From: Arthrobacter sp. PvP023
Lineage (GTDB): Bacteria; Actinomycetota; Actinomycetes; Actinomycetales; Micrococcaceae
DNA length: 64,000 nucleotides
Assembly (NCBI RefSeq): GCF_017832975.1
Contig: NZ_JAFIBI010000001.1
Span: 744,001 to 808,000 of the forward strand
Reading direction: 5' to 3'
Below, piece by piece: positions 45,243-53,675 of the stretch (the stretch's first letter is position 1; each line of letters starts with the position of its first letter). Position numbers and translations under genes: made by a program. Below the pieces are notes generated by a model. That model was given only the letters and a program-made list of their open reading frames with translations. It did not search any database and was not told the DNA's origin.

Positions 45243-45736
45243 TCGCTGATCACTCCTTCGAGCCGGAGCAGGGCGATTTCGCGCAGCTGCCCGGCCACTA
45301 TGGCGTCTTCTTCTTCGGCGGTGTGGTTGAGGCGCTCGTGCAGCGCCGCCAGGATTTCCGGCGCGGTGCGGCCGGCTGCCCGGATCAGGAAGACCCGGCC
45401 GAACTTCTCCTCGTAGGCGCGGTTCCCCTCGGCCAGTGCCGTGGTGACGTCCGCGTCCGCCGGATCCACTCCGGCCTGCTCCGAGCGGGACATGGATGCC
45501 TCCGTGGTTGAGGCCGTGGGCCGTTCCCCGATCCGCGGGTGGTGGGCCATGGCGGACTCCACCTCGTCCGGTGTAAACGGGGCGGCGGCGTCGCGGGCAA
45601 AGTCCAGCAGGGCCTTGCTGCTGGCAAAGGGTCGTGCGTCCGCGATCTGGTCCACCCAGCGCTGGACGTCGATGCAGGGGCGAAGTGCCGCGGTGACTTC
45701 CGCGCGGTCCGCCCCGTTGAATACGGCAAGCTGCAT
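45239..45736 (-). CDS. uraD: 2-Oxo-4-hydroxy-4-carboxy-5-ureidoimidazoline decarboxylase
   Basis: 165 aa all-helical protein. The family signature AMAHHPRIGERP holds the catalytic His (65/66); EKFGRVFLIRAAGRTAPEIL is the conserved OHCU-decarboxylase segment (F-G-x-x-F-x-x-x-A-x-G). It converts OHCU to S-allantoin, the step after UraH. Coupled to uraH. Urate oxidase and allantoinase are not nearby. The palindrome at 45853-45867 is a candidate operator. Confidence 0.94.
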   Translation of the reverse strand: MQLAVFNGADRAEVTAALRPCIDVQRWVDQIADARPFASSKALLDFARDAAAPFTPDEVESAMAHHPRIGERPTASTTEASMSRSEQAGVDPADADVTTALAEGNRAYEEKFGRVFLIRAAGRTAPEILAALHERLNHTAEEEDAIVAGQLREIALLRLEGVISE

Positions 45737-45852
45737 GCTTGTTCATCCCTCGTGCAAAATGCTGGCATCCATGGCGTCGGCTATGCGGAAGAGGGAGTAC
45801 CCCGGTGCAGGTGCCGCCGCGGATCCGGTCAGGGCCGCTGCGTTCACCTACA

Positions 45853-45867
45853 TTCCACATCATGGAA
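45853..45867. promoter_or_regulatory. Candidate operator TTCCA-N5-TGGAA
   Basis: Perfect 5-bp arms TTCCA and TGGAA around CATCA, 117 bp upstream of uraD and 153 bp upstream of the histidine kinase. The rest of the 283-bp divergent gap has no clear signal. The TTCCA/TGGAA pattern recalls IclR-type operators of purine-catabolic genes, which is only suggestive. Confidence 0.35.
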
Positions 45868-46019
45868 CTGTTATTTCAGCATGCGTAATAGTCAACCCGA
45901 AATTTGCGGTTGGTGTCAAGAGACTACCTCACCCCTGTGAGCGGCAATCCGCTCCGCTAGACTCCTGCTGGGGGGACTGCGGCGCTTGGCTGGGTGTCCT
46001 GGATGTGGAAGGGACTCAC

Positions 46020-47255
46020 GTGGCTCAAGCAGATGGGCACAGCCTTGCTAGCGCTGACTTTAAACGGCGCTCCGTGCTGGGGGAGTACGGACTGCTGGAA
46101 GAGAATCCCAGTGCCAGCGCGGCACGCGCACTGAACTTCCTGGTGGACCTTGCCGCGAAGCTTTGCGGCGTTCCCTTCAGCGTCGTCAACATCATCACTC
46201 CCGAGCAGCAGGTCCAGCTCGCGGCTGCGGGCCTGAAACCCGGGCTGTGCGCCCGCGAAGACTCGATGTGCGCCAGGGTCTTCCAGCAGGGCCGCACCAC
46301 CGTGGTGCCCGACGCTGCCGCCGACCCCAGGTTTGCGGCCCATCCCTTTGTGACCGGAGAAATCGCCAGCGTCCGGTTCTACGCCTCCTCCCCGCTGCTG
46401 ACCGGTTCGGGGTTCGCGCTGGGCTCCCTGTGCGTCTTTTCCGAAGCGCCGGCCACCCTCTCCGCCGAACAAACCGCCATGCTGGATGTCCTCGCGGCGC
46501 AGGTGGTGGAAGTGCTGGAACTGCAGCACCGCACCCTGCAGCTCCAGCATGCCCTGGAAGAACTGGGCCGAAGCAACCGCAAGCTCGCTGATTTTGCCGG
46601 CCGGGTCAGCCATGACCTGCGGATCCCCCTCACCACCATCCTTGGCTATGTGGAACTGAGTGAGGACGACGAGGACATCCGTCCGGGCAGTCCGGCTGCG
46701 GGATACCTGGAACACATCCGAGGCAGCGGGCGGCGGATGCTCTCCACGCTGGACGGCGTCCTCAGCTACTCCCAGGTGGGCGGAATGCTGCGTTCCCGTC
46801 CGGTGTCCCTCAAGGAGACCGTTGCGGCGGCGGTCAGCGACCTGGGCGACGGGTTCAGTCCTGACGCCGGGCTGGACTGCGAGGACGCGGAAGTCATGGC
46901 TGATCCGGCGCAGCTGAGGTCCTTGCTGCAGAACCTCCTGGGCAATGCCTCCAACTACCGCAGCCCGGCGCGCGAGCTCAAAGTCAGGGTCTACGCGCTG
47001 GCAGACGACCGCGGAGTCACTGTCCGGGTGTCGGATAACGGCAAGGGCATCAGCGCCGCCGACCGCGAGCGGGTCCTTGAACCCCTGGTCCGGCTGCACC
47101 GTCCCGGTGACGCCGCCGGCTCGGGCCTGGGGCTGGCTACCTGCGTGCGCATCGTCCAGTCGCACGGCGGAGAACTCTCGCTCACGGAAACCCCCGGCGG
47201 CGGAACGACCGTCTCGGCACTCTTCCCGAAAGGCGGCCCGCATGAATCCGCTTAA
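46020..47255 (+). CDS. GAF-domain sensor histidine kinase
   Basis: 411 aa from GTG 46020 (GGAAGGGA just upstream); the long open frame upstream is antisense to uraD and was rejected. A GAF domain covers about 35-165 (FSVVNIITPEQQVQLAAAGL, CARVFQQGRTTVVPDAAADP, ASVRFYASSPLLTGSGFALG). The dimerisation/phosphoacceptor helix has H198 (FAGRVSHDLRIPLTTILGYV); the ATPase domain has N-box NLLGNASNYR, G1 VSDNGKGIS and G2 GSGLGLATC. There are no membrane helices, so it senses a cytoplasmic signal. No response regulator is adjacent; its last 14 bp overlap the next gene. Confidence 0.88.
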   Translation: MAQADGHSLASADFKRRSVLGEYGLLEENPSASAARALNFLVDLAAKLCGVPFSVVNIITPEQQVQLAAAGLKPGLCAREDSMCARVFQQGRTTVVPDAAADPRFAAHPFVTGEIASVRFYASSPLLTGSGFALGSLCVFSEAPATLSAEQTAMLDVLAAQVVEVLELQHRTLQLQHALEELGRSNRKLADFAGRVSHDLRIPLTTILGYVELSEDDEDIRPGSPAAGYLEHIRGSGRRMLSTLDGVLSYSQVGGMLRSRPVSLKETVAAAVSDLGDGFSPDAGLDCEDAEVMADPAQLRSLLQNLLGNASNYRSPARELKVRVYALADDRGVTVRVSDNGKGISAADRERVLEPLVRLHRPGDAAGSGLGLATCVRIVQSHGGELSLTETPGGGTTVSALFPKGGPHESA

Positions 47256-49767
47256 AGCCTTCCGGAGGGCCGCGCTCCTGGTGCTCGCCCTCGTGCTCTT
47301 CCTGCCGGCTGGGGCCGCGCAGGCTGCCGTGGCAGCGCAAGCCGGCGTGGCTGCGCAAGCCGCCATCCCGGCGTCGAACACTAACAGCGGTGAGGACCTC
47401 GGTGCCTCATCGGGAAAGCCGCTCCTGGGCGGCGTCCTGGAATGGGGCGAGGACGACGCCGCCGGGTTCGCCGGCCGGTTGCAGGCAACCCCGGCGGTCC
47501 TCGGTCACGACGTCTCCTTTCCCATCACGCGCGGTGAAAAAGGCTACCTGCGGGAGTTCCTGGCCCAGAGCGCCGCCTCCGGGGCCCATGCCCTGCTCAC
47601 CGTGAATCCCGCGGTGCCCCTCACGGAGGTGGACGCAGCCGGTGCCGCAGATTTTGCCGGGCAGCTTGAGGAACTCGCGCAGGGTTTCCCCGGGAAGCTG
47701 CTGATCCGCTTCGCCCCGGACATGAACACAAGCTGGGTGTCCTGGGGTCAGCAGCCCGGGGACTATGTGACGGCGTTCCGTGCGGTGGCCCAGGCGTTCG
47801 AACCGGAACCAAATGCGGTGATGGTGTGGCAGCCGTTCCAGGCGCGTGACTATCCGTTCACCAGGAACCGTGAAGCCCCGGCACCCGGCACTCCGGGTTT
47901 CCCTGCACTGGACACCAATTCCGACGGCGCCTGGAACGGGGCCGACGCACCTTACGCCCCGTACTACCCGGGAGACGACGCGGTTGACTGGGCGGGCCTG
48001 ACGGCACTGCATGACGACACGGGCGGCGGAGCTGCCGTCAACACACTGCCAAGGGACGGGGAACTGGCCTCCCTTTTGAACGGGACCGCCCGCGGGGCCG
48101 CCTCCGCTGAGGGCGCCGGTTCCGACGGCGGTGGCTCCGACTTCTACGAGTCCTACGCAGTGAAGCGGGACAAGCCGCTGCTGGTCCAGACGGCGGCCTA
48201 CTTCAGTCCGACGGCAGGCGGCCCGTCGGAAGCCGACATCAAGTCCGGCTGGTGGGAGCAAGTGCTGGGCGAGGCAGCGCCGGGCAAGCTGGAGCGTATT
48301 GCCGCCGTCGTGTGGGACGAGAAAACGGAGGTGGGGGACGCCGGCAACACCATCATTGACTGGCGCCTCACCCGGAACCCGGGCGTGGCAGCCGCCGCCG
48401 GGGCAGCCGTCAAGGAATCCACGCTCGTCACCGGGCCGGTCACCAGGATTGTGGAGGGGCTGGGCGGGGCGCCCGGCAACACCCTGTCCGGCGCTCCGGC
48501 GGGGATTGCGGCGGCCGCCCTGCTGGCCGGTGCGATCCTGCTGTGGTTCCTGCCGATGCGGTTGCGCCCGGCGAAGGGCTGGACGTATTCGGACAAGTCC
48601 TCGCGCGATTCCCGGGTTGACCTGATGCGCGGGCTGGCCATCCTCTTTGTGGTGGTGAACCACGTGGGCATGACGTCCCTCTTTCAGCTGTTCACCCAGG
48701 AGACCATCGGCTTTGTCTCCGGCGCCGAGCTGTTCGTGCTGCTGTCCGGGCTGGTGCTGGGGATGGTCTACGGGCCCAAGGCCCAGGACAACATCGGCGA
48801 GGTCGCCCAAAAAACCGGCAGGCGGGCGGGCAAGCTGTACGTCACGGCGCTGGGAGTTGTTGTCCTGGTGTTCGCCCTCAGCCTCATCCCGGCCTTCAAT
48901 TCCGACGTGCTGACCACGTTCACGGACCAGGGGACCGGCGGCGCCGGCAGGTCGGGAGCGGGCCGGACTTATGACCTCTACACCGGTATGCAGGGCCTGC
49001 TGCAGTTCCCGGTGTCCGGGGCCGTCATCCCCGCGGTGCTGCTCCTGCAATTCGGGCCATGGCAGTTCAACGTCATGGGACTCTACGTGATCATGCTCCT
49101 GGTCAGCCCGCTGATCCTGCTCGCCCTGGCCCACGGCAAGGTGCTCTGGGTACTCGCGGCCACCACCGCGCTCTACGTCGCAGGCACAGTGTTCCGGTTC
49201 AGGGTCCTGCCGTCGCAGTTCGAGGATTCCTTCCCGCTGATGGTGTGGCAGGTCCTGTTCGTGCTGGGCCTGGTGGGCGGCTACTACCGGCGGACCATCG
49301 TGGCCTGGCTGTCAGCGCACCGCTGGGTGGTGGGTCTCTGTGCCGCCGTCACCGTGGCCTTCGCCCTGATGTCCTGGGCCAACCCGTACCTGGCGAACGA
49401 ATACGATGTGCGGCTCGCGCTGACGTCCGACGCGAACTACCGCGCCGTTTACGACCGGTTCTTCGGGCGGACCTACCTGGAACCGGGGCGGCTCCTGAAC
49501 GTGCTCACCCTGCTGGTGACGGTCTACGCGCTCCTCACGGCCTACTGGAAGCCGATCGAACGCGCCGTCGGCTGGTTGCTGATTCCGCTGGGGCGGGCCA
49601 CGCTGTACGTCTTCATCATGCACGTGGTGCTGATCGCCGTGGTGGCGAACATCCCGGCACTGCAGCAGGGAAACATCTGGCTCAACACCGCCGCGTATGC
49701 CCTGATCGTGGCGCTGCTGTGGGTGATGGTCCGGACCAAGTTCCTGTTCCGCATCATCCCCACCTGA
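47242..49767 (+). CDS. GH26-like extracellular domain fused to an OpgC-type membrane acyltransferase-like domain
   Basis: 841 aa from ATG 47242. Signal peptide 1-29 (ALLVLALVLFLPAGAAQA). Residues about 55-385 resemble a GH26 beta-mannanase barrel (LLIRFAPDMNTSWVSWGQQP); the usual acid/base Glu of HEMN is Asp160, while E360 (VVWDEKTEVG) could be the nucleophile. An EF-hand-like loop, DTNSDGAWNGAD, is at about 224. From about 455 an OpgC domain follows (SRVDLMRGLAILFVVVNHVG) with about ten helices; the end is FIMHVVLIAVV. OpgC adds succinyl groups to glucans in Gram-negatives; the target here is unknown. Starts inside the kinase gene. Confidence 0.82.
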   Translation: MNPLKAFRRAALLVLALVLFLPAGAAQAAVAAQAGVAAQAAIPASNTNSGEDLGASSGKPLLGGVLEWGEDDAAGFAGRLQATPAVLGHDVSFPITRGEKGYLREFLAQSAASGAHALLTVNPAVPLTEVDAAGAADFAGQLEELAQGFPGKLLIRFAPDMNTSWVSWGQQPGDYVTAFRAVAQAFEPEPNAVMVWQPFQARDYPFTRNREAPAPGTPGFPALDTNSDGAWNGADAPYAPYYPGDDAVDWAGLTALHDDTGGGAAVNTLPRDGELASLLNGTARGAASAEGAGSDGGGSDFYESYAVKRDKPLLVQTAAYFSPTAGGPSEADIKSGWWEQVLGEAAPGKLERIAAVVWDEKTEVGDAGNTIIDWRLTRNPGVAAAAGAAVKESTLVTGPVTRIVEGLGGAPGNTLSGAPAGIAAAALLAGAILLWFLPMRLRPAKGWTYSDKSSRDSRVDLMRGLAILFVVVNHVGMTSLFQLFTQETIGFVSGAELFVLLSGLVLGMVYGPKAQDNIGEVAQKTGRRAGKLYVTALGVVVLVFALSLIPAFNSDVLTTFTDQGTGGAGRSGAGRTYDLYTGMQGLLQFPVSGAVIPAVLLLQFGPWQFNVMGLYVIMLLVSPLILLALAHGKVLWVLAATTALYVAGTVFRFRVLPSQFEDSFPLMVWQVLFVLGLVGGYYRRTIVAWLSAHRWVVGLCAAVTVAFALMSWANPYLANEYDVRLALTSDANYRAVYDRFFGRTYLEPGRLLNVLTLLVTVYALLTAYWKPIERAVGWLLIPLGRATLYVFIMHVVLIAVVANIPALQQGNIWLNTAAYALIVALLWVMVRTKFLFRIIPT

Positions 49768-49774
49768 CGCTCTC

Positions 49775-50584
49775 TCAGGCCGGGGCCGGGGAGGCGCCGC
49801 CGAGGCGGGCTGTGACGCGGTCCGCGGCTGCCTTGCAGGATTCCCCGAGGCGTTGCAGCGTGTCCGGGGAGACCCGGAAGCGCGGTGCCGGGATGAGGAC
49901 CGCCGCCACGATGTCGCCGCGGTGGTCGAACACGGGGGCGGCCAGCCCCACTTCGTCCAGGGACGACTCCCCGTAGTTGGTGGCCCAGCCGCGCCGGGCG
50001 ACGTCACCAAGCCGGATCAGGTAGGCCTCGAGGCTGGTGTCGTCCAGGCCCGGATAGGCAATTTCGCCGCTGCGGAGCAGTACCCGCACCCGCTCGGCGG
50101 GCTCGGCGGCGAGGAAGACCTGCACGGAGGCGCTGAGGGCATCGTTGTACCGGGCGCCCAGCGGGGTGGTGTGCTTGATCTGGTGGTGGCTGGCAATTTG
50201 CTCCACGCACATCGACTCGGAGCCGTTCCACACCATGAGGGCGCTTGTTTCGCCGGTCTGCTCCGTCAGTTCGCGCAGGACGGGGTAGGCCACGCGGCGC
50301 TCTTCGAGTTCGGCCAGCAGCGGTCCGGCGACGGCGATGAGGCCCAGCCCCAGCCGGAACCTGCGGGTCTCCGGGTCGCGCTCCACCAGGTGTTCCTGTT
50401 CGAAGGTGGCCAGGATGCGGGAAACGGTGCTCTTGTGCAGGCCCACGCGGTTGGCGATCTCGGTGACGCCGAGCAGCGGCTCGTCCGCGGTGAAACTTCG
50501 AAGCACCGCGATGGCGTTGACGATGACGGACGTGCCCTTGGCGTCGCCGTTGCTGCTGGATTCGGAAGCTGCTGCAGAGGTCAT
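49775..50584 (-). CDS. IclR-family transcriptional regulator
   Basis: 269 aa from ATG 50584; ATGs at 50596 and 50599 would add 4-5 residues and SD evidence is weak for all. The winged helix is at about 25-80 (EIANRVGLHKSTVSRILATF, LVERDPETRRFRLGLGLI). The C-terminal GAF-like effector domain carries TSALMVWNGSESMCVEQIAS and LGARYNDALSASVQVFLAAE. It is last in a leftward unit with creatinase and an MHS transporter, so a creatine/sarcosine-responsive regulator is likely. Confidence 0.9.
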   Translation of the reverse strand: MTSAAASESSSNGDAKGTSVIVNAIAVLRSFTADEPLLGVTEIANRVGLHKSTVSRILATFEQEHLVERDPETRRFRLGLGLIAVAGPLLAELEERRVAYPVLRELTEQTGETSALMVWNGSESMCVEQIASHHQIKHTTPLGARYNDALSASVQVFLAAEPAERVRVLLRSGEIAYPGLDDTSLEAYLIRLGDVARRGWATNYGESSLDEVGLAAPVFDHRGDIVAAVLIPAPRFRVSPDTLQRLGESCKAAADRVTARLGGASPAPA

Positions 50585-50613
50585 GGTGTGCACCATCATT
50601 CCGTATGTAAGCA

Positions 50614-50650
50614 GGAAAGCGGCGCCACGAAGGACGTGGCGCCGCTTTCC
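50614..50650 (-). repeat. Strong hairpin between creatinase and iclR genes
   Basis: GGAAAGCGGCGCCACG (50614-50629) and CGTGGCGCCGCTTTCC (50635-50650) form a perfect 16-bp stem with a 5-base loop. No U-run; probably an attenuator or RNA-stability element that lowers iclR expression relative to the genes before it. Confidence 0.7.
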
Positions 50651-50673
50651 GGCGGTGGCAACTCCGGTGCTTG

Positions 50674-51930
50674 TTAGGCCCCGATGATGTTGTATTCCGG
50701 ACCGAACGGGAACTTGGTGATGTTCTCCGCGCCGTCCTCGCCCACCACCAGGATGTCGTGCTCGCGGTAGCCGCCGGCGCCGGGCTGGCCGTCCATGACC
50801 GTGATCATCGGCTCCATGGAAACCACCATGCCCGGCTCCAGGACCGTGTCGATGTCCTCGCGGAGTTCCAGCCCGGCTTCGCGGCCGTAATAGTGGCTCA
50901 GGACACCGAAGGAATGGCCGTAACCGAAGGTGCGGTTGGCGAGCAGTCCGTAACCGACGTAGATCTCGTTGAGCTCCGCGGCGATGTCCTTGCAGACCGC
51001 GCCGGGCTTGATCAGTTCCAAACCGCGCTTGTGGACCTCGACGTTGATGTTCCACAGCTCCAGCGAGCGGGCATCCGGTTCGCCGTAGAACAGGGTGCGT
51101 TCCAGCGCGGTGTAGTAGCCGGAGGTCATGGGGAAGCAGTTCAGCGACAGGATGTCGTGTTCCTGGATCTTGCGGGTGGTGGCCCAGTTGTGCGCGCCGT
51201 CGGTGTTGATGCCGGACTGGAACCAGACCCAGGTGTCGCGGATTTCCGAATCCGGGAAGGTCCGGGCGATTTCGTGGACCATGGCTTCGGTGCCGATCAG
51301 CGCGACCTCGTACTCGGTGATGCCTGCCGTGATGGCGTTGCGGATGGCTTCGCCGCCGAGGTCGCCGATGCGCGCCCCGTGCTTGATGACCTCGATCTCC
51401 TCGGCGGACTTGATCATCCGCTGGCGCATGGCGGCCTGGGCCACGTCCACGAGGGCTGCTGAGGGGAAGGCAGCCTGGATCTTGTTGCGGTTATCCAGCG
51501 GCAGCGAGTCGTCCTCGACACCGAGGCGGCGCGGGTTGATGCCGCGGGTGCGCAGGACTTCCTGGATGGCGAAGATGTAGTTGTCCCGGCGCCAGTCCGT
51601 GTAGATGACGTTGTCGCCGTAGCTGCGCCGCCACGGCATGCCGGCGTCGATATTGGCCGTGACGGTGACGGTGTCATCCTTGGTGACCACCATGCCGTAG
51701 GAGCGGCCGAAGGTGGTGAAAAGGAAGTCGGAGTAGTACTTGATGGAGTGGTAGCTGGTCAGGACGACGGCGTCCAGGTCCTTCTCGGCCATGATGCGGC
51801 GCAGGCCGGCGAGGCGGCGCTCGAACTCAGTGTCGGAGAACGTCAGCTTGACCTTGTCGCCGTTTTTCAGGACTTTGAGCCGCTCCAGTTCGGCGACGGA
51901 CGTTGCGTTCTCGGATGTTGTGGTGGTCAT
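50674..51930 (-). CDS. Creatinase (creatine amidinohydrolase, M24 pita-bread fold)
   Basis: 418 aa. It hydrolyses creatine to sarcosine and urea. The sequence tracks the Pseudomonas and Arthrobacter creatinases closely: TSYHSIKYYSDFL, NIDAGMPWRRSYGDNVIYTD, RMIKSAEEIEVIKHGARIGD, WFQSGINTDGAHN (H247, the catalytic His, H232 in the Pseudomonas enzyme), TFGYGHSFGVLSHYYGREAG and MEPMITVMDGQPGAGGYREH. Unlike metallo-aminopeptidases of this fold it needs no metal. It sits between an MHS transporter and an IclR regulator. Confidence 0.93.
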   Translation of the reverse strand: MTTTTSENATSVAELERLKVLKNGDKVKLTFSDTEFERRLAGLRRIMAEKDLDAVVLTSYHSIKYYSDFLFTTFGRSYGMVVTKDDTVTVTANIDAGMPWRRSYGDNVIYTDWRRDNYIFAIQEVLRTRGINPRRLGVEDDSLPLDNRNKIQAAFPSAALVDVAQAAMRQRMIKSAEEIEVIKHGARIGDLGGEAIRNAITAGITEYEVALIGTEAMVHEIARTFPDSEIRDTWVWFQSGINTDGAHNWATTRKIQEHDILSLNCFPMTSGYYTALERTLFYGEPDARSLELWNINVEVHKRGLELIKPGAVCKDIAAELNEIYVGYGLLANRTFGYGHSFGVLSHYYGREAGLELREDIDTVLEPGMVVSMEPMITVMDGQPGAGGYREHDILVVGEDGAENITKFPFGPEYNIIGA

Positions 51931-51984
51931 AGTGGTGTTGCCTTTCCGTGGTGCAGTTACGTGAGGTGAGTGGAAGAAGTTTGG

Positions 51985-53388
51985 CTATTCGTGGCGCAGC
52001 GGTTCTTTGCAGGTTTCCCGGGAGAGCGAAACGGCGATCAGGGAGATCACCGCCGCGGCGACGAGGTACCAGGCCGGTGCCAGATCGCTGGCGGTGGCAG
52101 CGATCAGGAGGGTTGCCATAAACGGGGCGGTGCCGCCGAACAGGGCGTTGGAGAGATTGAAGCTGACCGCGAAGCCGCTGTAGCGGACACGGGTGGGGAA
52201 CATTTCGGCCAGGAAGCTGGGGAGCGTTCCGTCGTTGAGGGTGAGCATCGCACCCAGCAGGATCTGGACCAGGACAATGATCAGGAAGTTCCCGGTCCCC
52301 AGGAGGGCGAACGCCGGCACCGTCAGCACGATGAAGGCAACGGATGCGCTGATGAGCACCTTCTTGCGGCCGTAACGGTCCGAGAGCATCCCGGTGAGGA
52401 AGATGAACCCGATGTACGTGATCAACGCGATGGTGGTGGCCAGGAAGGATTCGGTTGCGCCCAGGCCCAGCTCTGAGGACAGATAGGTGGGCATGTAGCT
52501 GAGGATCACGTAGAAGCCGACGGCGTTCAGCAGTACAGCTCCGACGGCCTGAAGCAGCTGCCGCCAATGGTTCCGGAACAGGCTGGAAACAGGTGCCTTG
52601 ACGGCCTCGTCCTCCGCTGCCATTTCGCGGAACACCGGGGTGTCCTCCAGCTTGGTGCGGATGTAGCGTCCGATCAGTCCCATCGGGGCAGCCAGCAGGA
52701 ACGGCAGGCGCCAACCCCAGCTATGCATCGCGTCGGAACTGAGCAGGACTGTCAGCAGGCCCGCCAACAGGGAACCCAGGAGCAAGCCTGCTGCGGTGCT
52801 CGCAGGAACCACTGCGGCGTAGACGCCCCGCTTGTTAGCGGGGGCGTATTCGACCAGGAACGCCGATGCTCCGGCGTACTCCCCTGAGGCTGAGAAGCCC
52901 TGCACGACCCTGATGATCAGCAGCAGGATCGGGGCCCAGAGGCCGATTGTGTCGTAGCCCGGAATAAGAGCTATGCAGAATGTCGCCCCGGACATGATCA
53001 GGATCGACAGGGAGAGCGCGGTCCGGCGGCCCACCCTGTCACCGATGTGGCCCCAGACGAACCCGCCGAGCGGGCGGACCAGGAATGAAATCGCGAACAG
53101 GGCGAAAGTCAGCAGAAGCCCGGTCTGGGGGTTTGATTCAGGGAAGAAGACCGTCGCGATCGTGACGGCCAGGTAGCCGTAAACGGCGTAGTCGAACCAT
53201 TCAACGAAGTTGCCGATGAAGCTGGCCGCGATGACCCTGCGGCGGGTTTCCTTGCTGACATCGTTGTCAGCAGGTTGGAAATGCTGGCCGCTCAACGTGC
53301 TGCGGCCGGCGCGGGGGCCTTCATGCAGGCCATCCTGCTCCGCGCCCGGTCCTCCCGCAAGAGCGGGAGAGGAAGTTTCGTTACTCAT
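51985..53388 (-). CDS. MHS-family (metabolite:H+ symporter) MFS transporter
   Basis: 467 aa from ATG 53388. About 12 membrane helices after a 48-residue cytoplasmic start. The MHS/ProP-type opening is SFIGNFVEWFDYAVYGYLAV; GGFVWGHIGDRVGRRTALSL is the loop 2-3 motif; VVQGFSASGEYAGASAFLVE and MLSDRYGRKKVLISAS are also typical. Family members carry osmolytes and dicarboxylates by proton symport. As first gene of the creatinase unit it is a candidate creatine importer (inference). Confidence 0.88.
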   Translation of the reverse strand: MSNETSSPALAGGPGAEQDGLHEGPRAGRSTLSGQHFQPADNDVSKETRRRVIAASFIGNFVEWFDYAVYGYLAVTIATVFFPESNPQTGLLLTFALFAISFLVRPLGGFVWGHIGDRVGRRTALSLSILIMSGATFCIALIPGYDTIGLWAPILLLIIRVVQGFSASGEYAGASAFLVEYAPANKRGVYAAVVPASTAAGLLLGSLLAGLLTVLLSSDAMHSWGWRLPFLLAAPMGLIGRYIRTKLEDTPVFREMAAEDEAVKAPVSSLFRNHWRQLLQAVGAVLLNAVGFYVILSYMPTYLSSELGLGATESFLATTIALITYIGFIFLTGMLSDRYGRKKVLISASVAFIVLTVPAFALLGTGNFLIIVLVQILLGAMLTLNDGTLPSFLAEMFPTRVRYSGFAVSFNLSNALFGGTAPFMATLLIAATASDLAPAWYLVAAAVISLIAVSLSRETCKEPLRHE

Positions 53389-53437
53389 GTATCCACCAAA
53401 TTGTTTGTGGTTGCATTCAGCGCAACGCTGTTGCACC

Positions 53438-53466
53438 AGATTAGGCGTGACGTGTAACACAGTCAA
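53438..53466 (-). promoter_or_regulatory. Promoter of the MHS transporter-creatinase unit
   Basis: Minus-strand TTGACT (53461-53466) and TAATCT (53438-53443) with the ideal 17-bp spacer. The GTTGC-N7-GCAAC palindrome at 53410-53426 falls at the expected transcription start, suiting a repressor. Confidence 0.75.
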
Positions 53467-53470
53467 TACC

Positions 53471-53485
53471 TTTTGGTTTCCAAAA
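53471..53485. promoter_or_regulatory. Candidate IclR-type operator TTTTGG-TTT-CCAAAA
   Basis: Perfect 6-bp arms with a 3-bp centre, 4 bp upstream of the -35 of the leftward promoter. The spacing suits an activator or a second repressor site for the IclR protein encoded at 49775-50584. Confidence 0.55.
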
Positions 53486-53646
53486 TGTGAAATTTCCGCC
53501 CCGTAAGGACTCGGTGAATGTGCCCAAGGAGCCCAGGTGTGGAAAATTAGTTGCGCTGAAAGCGACGCGGTTGCGTTTTGTTGCATCGCGCCGAAGCCTG
53601 CTGCGACGCCGCGATGAACCCCGGGACGTAGCACTCCGGCGATCTA

Positions 53647-53675
53647 TTGACACCCCTGTGTGACGACTGTCATAT
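53647..53675 (+). promoter_or_regulatory. Promoter of the formaldehyde-oxidation operon
   Basis: Consensus TTGACA (53647-53652) and TCATAT (53670-53675) are 17 bp apart. TTGTGT-AAT-ACGCAA lies about 25 bp past the expected start of transcription. Confidence 0.75.

Noticed and set aside
45243-45863. Upstream extension of the uraH reading frame to a 320-residue protein
   Set aside because: The extra part overlaps uraD in another frame and has no motifs; the ATG at 45242 with an ATGA overlap gives a normal-length enzyme.
45441-46019. N-terminal extension of the histidine kinase
   Set aside because: It would be antisense to uraD and lacks conserved sequence; the GTG at 46020 with GGAAGGGA is a better start.
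47407-49134. Long open frame antisense to the GH26-OpgC gene
   Set aside because: Low-complexity shadow of the real gene, no motifs, no start signal.
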